Shown here in pieces: positions 1-7,828 of a DNA stretch of 15,324 nucleotides (position 1 is its first letter; each line of letters starts with the position of its first letter). The notes beneath the pieces were generated by a model, which was not told where the DNA came from, did no database searches, and was given only the letters and a program-made list of their open reading frames with translations. Source of the stretch: JAPLDB01 sp038230515 (GTDB lineage: Bacteria > Bacteroidota > Bacteroidia > AKYH767-A > 2013-40CM-41-45); NCBI GenBank assembly GCA_038230515.1, contig JBBRND010000058.1:1-15324 (forward strand), in the 5' to 3' direction. The position numbers and the translations under genes are program-made.

Positions 1-1
1 C

Positions 2-3000
2 GGCTGCTCATCAACCCTGCAGGGAATTTCAAATGGATATTACGACAGCTACAGTTCCGGACTTGATGGAATGTGGATTGATATTCCTCAGGGAACATGC
101 AACGGCACTTACTACATCGTAGTTCAGATTGATCCGAACAACAACATGACGGAACTGAATGAAAATAATAATGTGATTGCTGTGCCTGTTACCATTTCAA
201 ATCAATCAGCAGCGGGATCGCCTGTGATGAAGATTTCCGCAGATAAGCCAGCAACTATTTTATCGGGAAGTTCAATCACGCTCACTGCTACTGCTGGAAC
301 CTCCTATTTGTGGAGTCCGGGTGGACAGACAACACAGAGTATTACAGTGAGCGCAGCAGGTTCTTATACTTGCAATGTTACCAATTATTGTGGCACTGCT
401 ACGTCAGCGCCTTTTGTCGTCAGCGTTTTGCCTTCAGCGAATGTGCCTGTTACTACCGATGCCAACATGTGCACCGGATCAACTGCAACGCTTAGCGCTA
501 CCAACGGAGGAACGGGCACTATGAAGTGGTACAACACCTCATTATCTACGATACCACTTACTACCGGAACTTCATACACTACTCCTCCACTTACAAGCAC
601 TACTACCTATTATGTTGAGAACGAAGTAACCAATACAGGTGCGATTTCTTTCCTTGGCCCTTCTGATAATACGATTGGAGCCGGTGCGTATCAAACCACC
701 ACTCCTTCTACTACCTGGTATCTACAGTTTGATGCAGTGAGTGATATTACTTTGAATACCGTGAAAGTAATTGCCTCGGTTGCAGGCAACCGTACTTTTA
801 TTCTTCAGGATCGCGCATCAACTCAATTAAAAACACTCACGGTGAATGTTCCTGCCGGCACAAGCCGGGTTACCTTCAACTGGTCCATCCCAACAGGACC
901 GGGTTATAAATTAATGGTAAGCGGAACACCAAACCTTTATTACAATACTACGGGCGTTGCTTATCCTTATACTATTCCCGGGCTTTGCACAATCTTTGGA
1001 TCCTACTCAGGTCATAATACATATCCCTTCTTTTATGATTTTGAAGTAAAGGCGGCTGATCTTACTGCGTTGAGCGGACGTGTGCCTGTAACTGCTAATG
1101 TTACATCAACAATTACGGTTGGGATCAACGCATCGCAAACAACTATCTGTGCAGGGCAATCAACTACGCTTACTGCAAGCGGTGCTACTTCCTACGTGTG
1201 GAATCCGGGCGGAGCAACAACTCCAAGCATTTCTGTTTCGCCTTCATCAACCACTAGCTATTCCGTTACCGGAACAACTGCGGGATGCACAGGAAGTAAC
1301 AGCGTTGCAATAACTGTAAACCCGGTTCCTGTAATTGCCATTGGTGGCACTACATCTATTTGTGCAGGCACAAGTACCACCTTGACTGCAAGCGGTGCAG
1401 CAAGTTATTTATGGAACACCAGCGAAACTACACCAAGCATTTCTGTTTCTCCGTCATCAACAACAACCTATTCTGTTACCGGAACAACTGCGGGATGTAC
1501 AGGAAATAACAGCGTTGCAATAACTGTAAACCCGGTTCCTGTAATTGCTATTGGTGGAACTACTGCAATTTGTGCAGGTGCAAGCACTACGTTGACTGCA
1601 AGTGGAGCATCAAGTTATTTGTGGAGTACGAGTGAAACTACATCCAGTATTTCTGTTTCTCCATCATCAACCACGAGCTATTCTGTTACCGGAACAACTG
1701 CGGGATGTACAGGAAATAACAGTGTTTCAGTAACAGTAAATGCAAATCCTTCTTTAAGTTTATCATCAACAGGAGTAAGTTGCTTTGGAGGAAATAATGG
1801 CACTGCTACTGCTTCGGCTTCGGGAGGTTTGCCATCGTATAATTATTCATGGAATACATCACCTGTTCAAGGCAATGCTACTGCTACTAATCTTCTGACA
1901 GGAAATTATACAGTAACTGTTATTGATGCGAATGGTTGTTCTTCTTCATCAACACAAAATGTAAGTCAACCATTGGCTGCATTATCTTCTTCGGCATCCA
2001 TTACCAATGCAAGTTGCGGATCATCGAATGGAGCGGTTGACATTACGGTTGCAGGTGGAACTTTTCCTTATTCATATTTATGGACACCGGGCAATGCAAC
2101 GACTGAAGATATTACAGGTGTTGCGGCAGGAAATTATTCTGTGCTGATTACGGATGCAAATCTTTGCACAGTCAGCCAGCCATACACAGTTGGCACGAAC
2201 GGTTCTGTGCTTGCCGCACCTGCTTCCGTTACGGGAACTACATATATATGTAAAGGTTCTATCGGCAATCTTTACAATGCAGCTAATGTAACAGGCGCTA
2301 CATCTTACACATGGAGTGCGCCAACGGGAGCAACCGTTACTGCCGGACAAGGTTCGGCAAGTGCTACTGTCAGCTTTAGTTCAACACAAGTGTCAGGTAA
2401 CATTTGCGTGTATGCATCTAACTCTTGCGGCAACAGTGCGCCAACCTGTAAAGCACTTGCTGTCGTTATTGCAAAACCTGCTGCGCCTTCAAGCATTATC
2501 GGTTCTGCAACCGCCTGCCCGGGTTCCACAGGAAATGCATATTCATGTACGGCTGTTGCTAATTCGGAAAATTATACATGGACATTGCCGACAGGTGCTA
2601 CCATTACAAGCGGTGCAGGCACAAACAGTATTTTACTTTCCATCGCTCCAGGTTTTTCGCAGGGGTACCTGCGGGTAACGTCAAACAATTGCATTGGGAG
2701 CAGTGCGCAGCAGATAATTACCATCTACGGAAAACCTGTGCCTCCGGCATCAATTACCGGAACGATTGACAATGTGTGTGCAGGCACTTCTGGAGTTGCT
2801 TATTCTGCTCCTTCAGTTGGCGGAGCAACGGGCTACACGTGGGTTGCGCCTGCAGGAGCTACCATTGCAAGCGGACAGGGAACAACTTCTGTGACTGTAA
2901 ACTACAGCGGGGCATTTACTTCAGGAAACTTATCAGTAACTGCTAATAACAATTGCGGAAGCAGCGCTGCAAGAGTTGCAGTGGTTCATTCGGTTCCGGT

Positions 3001-3517
3001 CACTCCGGGTTCTATTACCGGACCGGCAACTATTTGCGCGCATCAAGCTGGCGTGAGTTATTCAATTGCTGCTGTACCAAATGCGACCTCCTATACATGG
3101 ACTGTGCAAACGGGCGCTACAATTATGAGCGGACAGGGCAGCACAAACATTGTTGTAAACTTTGGAACCACGCCCGGAACCATTACTGTAAAAGCTAACA
3201 ACGCCTGCGGACAAAGTGCTGCACGCGCAATGACTATTACAGTTACCTGCAGAACAGCGGAGCCGGTGGCTGACTTATCTATTTATCCGAATCCGACTCA
3301 TGAAAATGTGACGATTTCTTTCAACTCAACTGCTGATGGATTTTATCATATTGCCATGAGTGACATTACCGGAAGAATAATTTATTCAGCCACGCAAAAT
3401 GCAGCCGAAGGAAATAATTCTGTTGAACTGAATCTTGCGGACTATGCAAAAGGAATTTACCTGCTGTCATTCGAAATGAATGAAGACCGGTTGGTGAAGA
3501 AGATTGTTGTAGAATAA
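2..3517 (+). CDS. Large secreted T9SS protein, 5'-truncated: LOX-domain tail plus Ig-like, SprB-like and PKD-like repeats
   Basis: The frame is open from base 2 to the TAA at 3515-3517 (1171 residues visible), so the true start lies outside the window. Residues 1-62 match the end of the lysyl oxidase catalytic domain: C-x4-QGIS-x-G-x-YDSY, then D-x2-WIDI, G-x-Y and E-x4-NN. Compare human LOX QGLSPGCYDTY...CQWIDI; the LTQ-forming Tyr355 aligns with the Tyr at bases 50-52. Then follow Ig-like domains (about 75-210), a glycine/aromatic-rich beta domain (about 214-353), three nearly identical 70-residue Ig-like repeats (about 371-580), two SprB-like repeats (about 581-730), four PKD-like repeats (about 738-1083) and a T9SS type A sorting domain from SIYPNPT (about 1093) to the end. 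The protein should be exported by T9SS and held at the surface or released. The LOX assignment rests on the tail only; the copper-binding His motif is outside the window. The alternative for the first residues is a CARDB-like domain. Confidence 0.85.
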   Translation, partial: GCSSTLQGISNGYYDSYSSGLDGMWIDIPQGTCNGTYYIVVQIDPNNNMTELNENNNVIAVPVTISNQSAAGSPVMKISADKPATILSGSSITLTATAGTSYLWSPGGQTTQSITVSAAGSYTCNVTNYCGTATSAPFVVSVLPSANVPVTTDANMCTGSTATLSATNGGTGTMKWYNTSLSTIPLTTGTSYTTPPLTSTTTYYVENEVTNTGAISFLGPSDNTIGAGAYQTTTPSTTWYLQFDAVSDITLNTVKVIASVAGNRTFILQDRASTQLKTLTVNVPAGTSRVTFNWSIPTGPGYKLMVSGTPNLYYNTTGVAYPYTIPGLCTIFGSYSGHNTYPFFYDFEVKAADLTALSGRVPVTANVTSTITVGINASQTTICAGQSTTLTASGATSYVWNPGGATTPSISVSPSSTTSYSVTGTTAGCTGSNSVAITVNPVPVIAIGGTTSICAGTSTTLTASGAASYLWNTSETTPSISVSPSSTTTYSVTGTTAGCTGNNSVAITVNPVPVIAIGGTTAICAGASTTLTASGASSYLWSTSETTSSISVSPSSTTSYSVTGTTAGCTGNNSVSVTVNANPSLSLSSTGVSCFGGNNGTATASASGGLPSYNYSWNTSPVQGNATATNLLTGNYTVTVIDANGCSSSSTQNVSQPLAALSSSASITNASCGSSNGAVDITVAGGTFPYSYLWTPGNATTEDITGVAAGNYSVLITDANLCTVSQPYTVGTNGSVLAAPASVTGTTYICKGSIGNLYNAANVTGATSYTWSAPTGATVTAGQGSASATVSFSSTQVSGNICVYASNSCGNSAPTCKALAVVIAKPAAPSSIIGSATACPGSTGNAYSCTAVANSENYTWTLPTGATITSGAGTNSILLSIAPGFSQGYLRVTSNNCIGSSAQQIITIYGKPVPPASITGTIDNVCAGTSGVAYSAPSVGGATGYTWVAPAGATIASGQGTTSVTVNYSGAFTSGNLSVTANNNCGSSAARVAVVHSVPVTPGSITGPATICAHQAGVSYSIAAVPNATSYTWTVQTGATIMSGQGSTNIVVNFGTTPGTITVKANNACGQSAARAMTITVTCRTAEPVADLSIYPNPTHENVTISFNSTADGFYHIAMSDITGRIIYSATQNAAEGNNSVELNLADYAKGIYLLSFEMNEDRLVKKIVVE

Positions 3518-3533
3518 TACTGCGCACGGCAGA

Positions 3534-3593
3534 AGCCGGAGGTTCGTTGATTGAAAAGTTTTTTTTAGTCAATGAATCTCCGGCTTTTTTTTT
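3534..3593 (+). terminator. Strong intrinsic terminator after the LOX-adhesin gene
   Basis: The arms 3534-3552 and 3567-3585 pair over 19 positions (AGCCGGAG core) with three G-U wobbles and no bulge. The loop is 14 nt and the 3' arm is followed directly by eight more T. It starts 17 nt after the stop codon, as expected for the end of this transcription unit. Confidence 0.9.
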
Positions 3594-3791
3594 GGGGAGA
3601 ACTGAAAAAAAATTTTTGGTTTGAATCAGAAAAAAATATTCCTAAGCGCCCGTTATTCATGAAGCTGATCATGAGCAAGCGTATCACTACACATCACCTT
3701 AGCGTGCCGCTGTCGAAAGTCATCAGCCGCAATTTCGCATTATATTTTATAGAAAGCTTATCCCACTATCGCACGGGGCGGTTTGCTGGCC
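3594..3791. other. Intergenic stretch with no supported gene
   Basis: Between the terminator and the first clear minisatellite unit I see only A/T-rich sequence followed by sequence of no recognisable coding character. An open frame crosses it on the plus strand, but its product has no recognisable domain, it starts inside the terminator, and it runs into the repeat array. Confidence 0.5.
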
Positions 3792-4000
3792 GCTTCCGGT
3801 GGCTTCACTATTGGATGGGTGAACGAGCTAATTGCTTCCGGTGGATTCGTAATCTGAACGGGCGTCTTTCTGATCGCTTCGTTGGCTTCCCAACCTGAAG
3901 GGGTGTCTTTCTGATCAGTTCCGGAGGCGTTCCAACCGCTTCCGGTGGCTTTCAAATCTGAAGTGTCGGCTTCACAATCTCTTCCGGTGGCATCAAGATA
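3792..4000 (-). repeat. Minisatellite, left half (reverse orientation), 42-bp period
   Basis: The core CTTCCGGTGG or a variant recurs with anchors at 3792, 3834, 3876, 3918, 3938 and 3980. The spacings are 42, 42, 42, 20 and 42 bp; the short step is about half a unit. The core is the reverse complement of the CCGGAAG core of the right half. For example, 3929-3945 is an exact 17-bp inverted copy of 4017-4033. These units are more diverged than those on the right. I see no gene here. Confidence 0.8.
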
Positions 4001-4014
4001 TGAACCGTGAACGA

Positions 4015-4308
4015 CTCCGGAAGCGGTTGGAACATCACCGGAAGAGATTTAAACGGCTCCGGAAGCGGTTGGAACATTACCGGTTGAGTTTTGAACTACT
4101 CCGGAAGCGATTGGAACATCATCGGATTAGATTTGTTCGGCTCCGGAAGCGGTTGGAACATCACCGGATTAGATTTGTTCGGCTCCAGAAGCGGTTGGAA
4201 CATCACCGGATGAGATTTGAATAACTACGGAAGCGATTGGAACATCACCGGAAGAGTTTTGATCGGCTCCGGCTAAGATTTTAATAACTCCGGATGAGTT
4301 TTGAACGT
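4015..4308 (+). repeat. Minisatellite, right half (forward orientation), 42-bp period built from two 21-mers
   Basis: Units start at 4015, 4057, 4099, 4141, 4183, 4225 and 4267, exactly 42 bp apart, followed by a half-size step to 4288. Each unit is two diverged 21-mers that begin CCGGA: one continues AGCGGTTGGAACATCA, the other is the AGATTT-containing half. Because 42 is a multiple of 3, one frame stays open for 74 codons and would give a basic 14-residue repeat (LRKRLEHHRIRFVR-like). Another frame gives SGSGWNITG-like repeats broken by stops. No RBS, signal peptide or known family supports translation, so I read it as non-coding tandem repeat. Confidence 0.9.
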
Positions 4309-4544
4309 CAACACTTCGAAATTTAATCAAAAATCAACTATCTAATTATTGTTGTGTTGGTCTTAGTTGGGAGCATGTGCGCGGCTTGACCTGCCATCCG
4401 TCAGGTAAATTACTTGCTGCAAAAGTGCAGTGTGAAAATATAAAATGATTTACATCTACAACGACAAAAATCACCGGCAATTGGAGCGCGGAAATAAGCG
4501 TAACGGTTTACGGGGCGGTGTAGGTAAAATAATTTCCTGCTCTC
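4309..4544. other. Intergenic stretch with a degenerate dispersed motif
   Basis: No gene is visible. Bases 4351-4406 run from GTTGTGTTGG through TGCGCGG to ACCTGCCATCCGTCAGGT. The last part can fold as a 5-bp ACCTG/CAGGT hairpin. Related sequence occurs at 14641-14690, and in inverted orientation at 14818-14860, which suggests a decayed dispersed repeat. Confidence 0.4.
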
Positions 4545-4577
4545 ATAGCCCACAGTTTAAACCGTGGGCTATTTTTT
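4545..4577 (+). terminator. GC-rich hairpin with T-tract (terminator or REP-like palindrome)
   Basis: ATAGCCCAC (4545-4553) and GTGGGCTAT (4564-4572) form a perfect 9-bp stem around a 10-nt loop, followed by five more T. This fits an intrinsic terminator on the plus strand, although no plus-strand gene ends just upstream. A dispersed REP-type palindrome is the alternative. Confidence 0.55.
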
Positions 4578-4580
4578 GTG

Positions 4581-4588
4581 TAGATTTG
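4581..4588 (+). promoter_or_regulatory. Candidate Bacteroidota -7 box before the 4593/4608 gene
   Basis: TAGATTTG matches TAnnTTTG exactly, and TTTA at 4556-4559 sits 21 bp upstream as a weak -33 box. Transcription would begin around 4594, which favours the second ATG (4608) over the first (4593). Confidence 0.45.
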
Positions 4589-4592
4589 AGGA

Positions 4593-5579
4593 ATGAAAAT
4601 TTTTGAAATGAGAAAAATATTATCACTAATTGCATTCATGTATTTATGCATGCCTCTTAGAGCACAGATTAGCGTGTATCATCCTTTTCCTGATTCGGAT
4701 GCTGTTTGGTGTGACGATAGTGGTCGTCATATTTGCCCATTTTTAATAGAACCGGATGTATTAATCCGAACAACCTATCAATTGAATGGAAAATATGATA
4801 TAGATAGTATTACTTACAATAGATTGTCAAGCTATAGAATCAGTACATACTATTTTAATTGTGACACGCCATCAAGGTATATTGACACGACCACCTATTA
4901 TTTTAGACAAGATACAGCGCAGAAAAAAGTTTTTCTTTACAACTTCTCATCTCATTCTGATTCTCTGCTTTATGATTTTAATTTGCAGGTTGGAGATACC
5001 CTTACACAGTCAAGAATTAGTTGGGGCAGCACCAACCTCACACAGTTTCCGTATATTGTAACCTCTATAGATTCTGTTTTGATAGGGGGACAATTTAGAA
5101 AGCGTTTCAATTATCAACAGTTAGATAGCTCGGCATTTTGTGCTTTTGAAATTTCTTCAATGATAGAAGGCATCGGATGCATATCAGGCTTAATGAATGG
5201 TCCAGGTTGTTTTGAAACTTTTGCAAATCTTCAGGAATTTATTCAGGACAATATTGTTCTTGTCGGCTCTTCTGCCACTGTGTTTTATTATTGTCCGGAT
5301 TATACATTCATTGATGAGGCGAAAAATAGTTCAGAGAAAAATGCGTTCTTAACCCTTTCCCCCAACCCCACCTCTTCCACCTTCACCATAACCACCACAG
5401 CGCAACTGCAAAACGCACAGGTAGAAATTTACAATGTGGTGGGCGTGGCTGTTCAATCAGAATTCATAAATAAAAAATCAGAAATGAGCGTTGAAGTTTC
5501 AGCGTTGCCTCCCGGCATTTATTTTGTAAAAGTAAAAGGCGATAAGTGGAGTGCTGTGCAGAAGCTGGTAATCCAATAA
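4593..5579 (+). CDS. Secreted protein of unknown function with T9SS type A sorting domain
   Basis: The product is 328 residues. It opens with a Sec signal peptide (MRKILSL...CMPLRAQ, cleavage likely after RAQ) and ends with a sorting domain from about residue 252 (LTLSPNPT) to VQKLVIQ. The body (about 26-245) is rich in Tyr, Asp and Ser, contains a DSVLIGGQFRKR segment and an IEGIGCISGL segment seen in other Bacteroidota T9SS proteins, and has scattered Cys. I recognise no enzymatic motif. Two starts are possible: ATG 4593, or ATG 4608 five codons later. The second places the basic residues directly before the hydrophobic core and fits the TAGATTTG promoter box at 4581. Codons in the body are A/T-rich, but the sorting-domain region beginning near 5350 turns sharply C-rich. 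Monocistronic by context; the next gene has its own promoter candidate. Confidence 0.85.
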   Translation: MKIFEMRKILSLIAFMYLCMPLRAQISVYHPFPDSDAVWCDDSGRHICPFLIEPDVLIRTTYQLNGKYDIDSITYNRLSSYRISTYYFNCDTPSRYIDTTTYYFRQDTAQKKVFLYNFSSHSDSLLYDFNLQVGDTLTQSRISWGSTNLTQFPYIVTSIDSVLIGGQFRKRFNYQQLDSSAFCAFEISSMIEGIGCISGLMNGPGCFETFANLQEFIQDNIVLVGSSATVFYYCPDYTFIDEAKNSSEKNAFLTLSPNPTSSTFTITTTAQLQNAQVEIYNVVGVAVQSEFINKKSEMSVEVSALPPGIYFVKVKGDKWSAVQKLVIQ

Positions 5580-5596
5580 GCGCGTTCACTATTTTT

Positions 5597-5604
5597 TACC
5601 TTCG
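5597..5604 (+). promoter_or_regulatory. Candidate -7 box for the saccharopine dehydrogenase family gene
   Basis: TACCTTCG matches TAnnTTTG with one change and lies in the 42-bp gap before ATG 5622, which gives a leader of about 11 nt. The tsaE candidate at 12946 also has TTCG. No clear -33 TTTG is visible. Confidence 0.35.
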
Positions 5605-5621
5605 CCACCAAAATTTCCGGT

Positions 5622-6953
5622 ATGCGAACTATTCTTTTGATAGGAGCTGGGCGTTCCTCATCCTGTTTAATAAAATATTTTCTCGATCATTCTCAACAGC
5701 AGCAATGGAAGCTCACAGTGGCAGATGTTTCGGTTGAGTTGGCGCAAAGCAAAACTGGAAATCATCCCAATGCAACCGCCATTGCCTTCGATATCAACAA
5801 CGGGCAGCAGCGCAAAGAAGAAATTGCCAAAGCAGACATTGTAATCTCCATGCTGCCTGCACACATGCACCTTGCCGTTGCGCAGGAATGTGTGGCTCAG
5901 AAAAAACATCTTGCCACTGCATCATACATTACCAAAGAAATGCAGCACCTGCATGTGGACGCAATTAAAAGCGGAGTTGCGCTGCTGAACGAATGTGGTC
6001 TCGATCCCGGCATTGACCACATGAGCGCCATGAAAATTATTGACGAAGCAAAAGCAGCAGGAGGGGAGATCACTTCTTTCAAATCATTTTGCGGAGGACT
6101 GGTAGCACCGGAGAGCAACGACAATCCGTGGGGATATAAGTTTTCATGGAATCCGCGCAACGTAATTCTTGCCGGGCAAGGCACTGCAAAATATATGGAA
6201 GATGGAAAGCATCACTACCTTCCTTACAACAGATTGTTCTCTCAGATCGAAAAAATAAATGTTAGCAATCACGGAACGTATGATGGTTATGCCAATCGCG
6301 ATTCACTGAGCTACCGCAGAATTTACGGTCTCGAAAAAATTCCCACCATGCTCCGCGGAACATTGAGGCAGCAGGGATATTGCAAAGCATGGGACGTATT
6401 TGTGCAACTCGGCTTAACAGACGACAGCTATGCAATTGAAGATTCCGCTCACCTTACTTATTCGCAATTAGTAGAATCTTTTCTTCCTGCTGATAAAGAA
6501 AATAATTCGCTGAAGAAACGCGTGGCAGTTTTCATGAATGTAGATGAGAACGCTGATGAAATAAAACTGGTTGAATGGACAGGCATTTTTGAAAACACTC
6601 CCATCAACCTGCAACTGGCAACACCTGCACAAATTCTTCAGCAGCTTCTCGAAACAAAATGGAAATTGCAAGACGGAGACAAAGACATCATTGTAATGCA
6701 GCATGTGTTTGAAATCAGAAACTCAAAATCAGAAATTCAAAAACTGAAATCATCGTTGGTTGTAAAAGGAGAGAATGAAATTTATACCGCCATGGCGAAG
6801 ACTGTAGGGCTGCCGCTAGCCATTGCTTCAAAGCTTATTCTGAACGGAGAAATAAAAGCGAGAGGAGTTTTAATTCCTGTTACCAAAGAAATTTACAATC
6901 CTGTTTTGAAGGAACTCGCAAATCATGAAATCATCTTTCATGAATCAGAATAA
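5622..6953 (+). CDS. Saccharopine dehydrogenase family protein (NAD(P)-dependent)
   Basis: The protein has 443 residues, the usual size for a stand-alone saccharopine dehydrogenase (glutamate-forming type). The N-terminal Rossmann fold begins TILLIGAGRSSS (glycine-rich loop at residues 8-13), followed by an acidic strand end (VADVS) and a DIVISMLPAHMH segment. The catalytic/C-terminal domain has the family signature NECGLDPGIDHMSAMKIID, followed by FCGGLVAPESNDNPWGYKFSW. In the known pathway the enzyme interconverts saccharopine with glutamate and aminoadipate semialdehyde in lysine metabolism. No lysine-ketoglutarate reductase domain or other lysine-catabolic gene is adjacent, so the substrate is inferred from family only; a related polyamine-type dehydrogenase is less likely. 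Cytoplasmic, no signal peptide. It converges with accD across 29 bp. Confidence 0.85.
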   Translation: MRTILLIGAGRSSSCLIKYFLDHSQQQQWKLTVADVSVELAQSKTGNHPNATAIAFDINNGQQRKEEIAKADIVISMLPAHMHLAVAQECVAQKKHLATASYITKEMQHLHVDAIKSGVALLNECGLDPGIDHMSAMKIIDEAKAAGGEITSFKSFCGGLVAPESNDNPWGYKFSWNPRNVILAGQGTAKYMEDGKHHYLPYNRLFSQIEKINVSNHGTYDGYANRDSLSYRRIYGLEKIPTMLRGTLRQQGYCKAWDVFVQLGLTDDSYAIEDSAHLTYSQLVESFLPADKENNSLKKRVAVFMNVDENADEIKLVEWTGIFENTPINLQLATPAQILQQLLETKWKLQDGDKDIIVMQHVFEIRNSKSEIQKLKSSLVVKGENEIYTAMAKTVGLPLAIASKLILNGEIKARGVLIPVTKEIYNPVLKELANHEIIFHESE

Positions 6954-6982
6954 AATTTTCTGAGAGCGTAGGAGAGGCGTTT

Positions 6983-7828
6983 TTAATTCTGAAAAAACCC
7001 GAGCACCTGCGAGAGTTTTTTCTTTAGCTCTTTGCGGCTCACTATAAAATCGAGGAAGCCATGTTCCAGAACAAACTCAGCAGTTTGAAATCCTTTCGGT
7101 AAATCCTTTCCGATAGTTTCTTTCACAACCCGCGGACCGGCAAAACCAATCAGTGAACCCGGTTCAGCAATGTTGATGTCTCCAAGCATTGCGTAGGATG
7201 CAGTTACTCCACCTGTAGTAGGATCAGTAAGTAATGAAATGAACGGAAGTTTCGCATCAGCAAGCAGCGTGAGCCGTGCAGCAGTCTTTGCCATCTGCAT
7301 CAATGAAAAAGCTGCCTCCATCATTCGCGCACCGCCCGACTTAGAGATAATCATGAACGGAAGTCCTTTATCAATACAATAATCAATGGACTTCGAAATT
7401 TTTTCTCCCACTACAGAACCCATCGAACCACCGATGTAAGTAAAATCCATGCAGCAGATAACGAGGTCTTCACCATCTATTTCTCCGTGTGCGGAACGGA
7501 TAGCATCTTTCAGTCCGCTCTTTTGCTGCGACTCCACGATACGGTCAGCATATTTTTTTGTGTCAACAAAGTTGAGCGGATCGGCAGAAACAATATTCGG
7601 AAAAAGTTCTAAATATTTTCCTTCGTCAAAAATAATCGCGTAATAATCTTCTGAGTTAATGCGGTCATGGTAGTTGCATTTCTCGCACACAAAACAATTT
7701 GCTGCATGATCTTTTGCAAGAACAATATGTTTGCACGAAGGACACTTATGCCACAACCCTTCCGGAGTTTCTTTCTTCTCCCGAGTAGAAGTAGTAATAC
7801 CGCCTTTTATTCTTTTGAACCAGGACAT
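6983..7828 (-). CDS. accD: Acetyl-CoA carboxylase carboxyltransferase subunit beta
   Basis: The protein has 281 residues, full length for AccD. The N-terminal zinc ribbon is C29-x2-C32-x15-C48-x2-C51, the standard AccD arrangement. The crotonase-fold carboxyltransferase core follows, with FTYIGGSMGSVVGEKI, SGGARMMEAAFSLMQM and LTDPTTGGVTASYAMLGD, the family motifs around the acyl-CoA and biotin sites. With AccA it transfers carboxyl from biotin-BCCP to acetyl-CoA, making malonyl-CoA, the first committed step of fatty acid synthesis. It lies 81 bp downstream of fbaB on the same strand. I see no good promoter in the gap, so co-transcription with fbaB is likely. The accA, accB and accC genes are not in the window, as is common in this phylum. 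Confidence 0.97.
   Translation of the reverse strand: MSWFKRIKGGITTSTREKKETPEGLWHKCPSCKHIVLAKDHAANCFVCEKCNYHDRINSEDYYAIIFDEGKYLELFPNIVSADPLNFVDTKKYADRIVESQQKSGLKDAIRSAHGEIDGEDLVICCMDFTYIGGSMGSVVGEKISKSIDYCIDKGLPFMIISKSGGARMMEAAFSLMQMAKTAARLTLLADAKLPFISLLTDPTTGGVTASYAMLGDINIAEPGSLIGFAGPRVVKETIGKDLPKGFQTAEFVLEHGFLDFIVSRKELKKKLSQVLGFFQN

Noticed and set aside
3572..3898. Plus-strand open frame of 108 codons after the first terminator
   Set aside because: It starts inside the terminator hairpin and runs into the inverted minisatellite half; the product has no domain, signal or coding character.
3758..3955. Minus-strand open frame of 65 codons
   Set aside because: It lies inside the reverse-oriented repeat units and mirrors the SGSGWN-like frame of the right half; no start context or domain.
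4000..4224. Plus-strand open frame giving a basic 14-residue heptad-like repeat (74 codons)
   Set aside because: The frame stays open only because the DNA unit is 42 bp. No RBS or family supports it, and other frames give equally repetitive peptides.
6954..6982. Terminator between the converging saccharopine dehydrogenase and accD genes
   Set aside because: No stem of useful length followed by a T-run is visible in the 29-bp gap or just beyond it.
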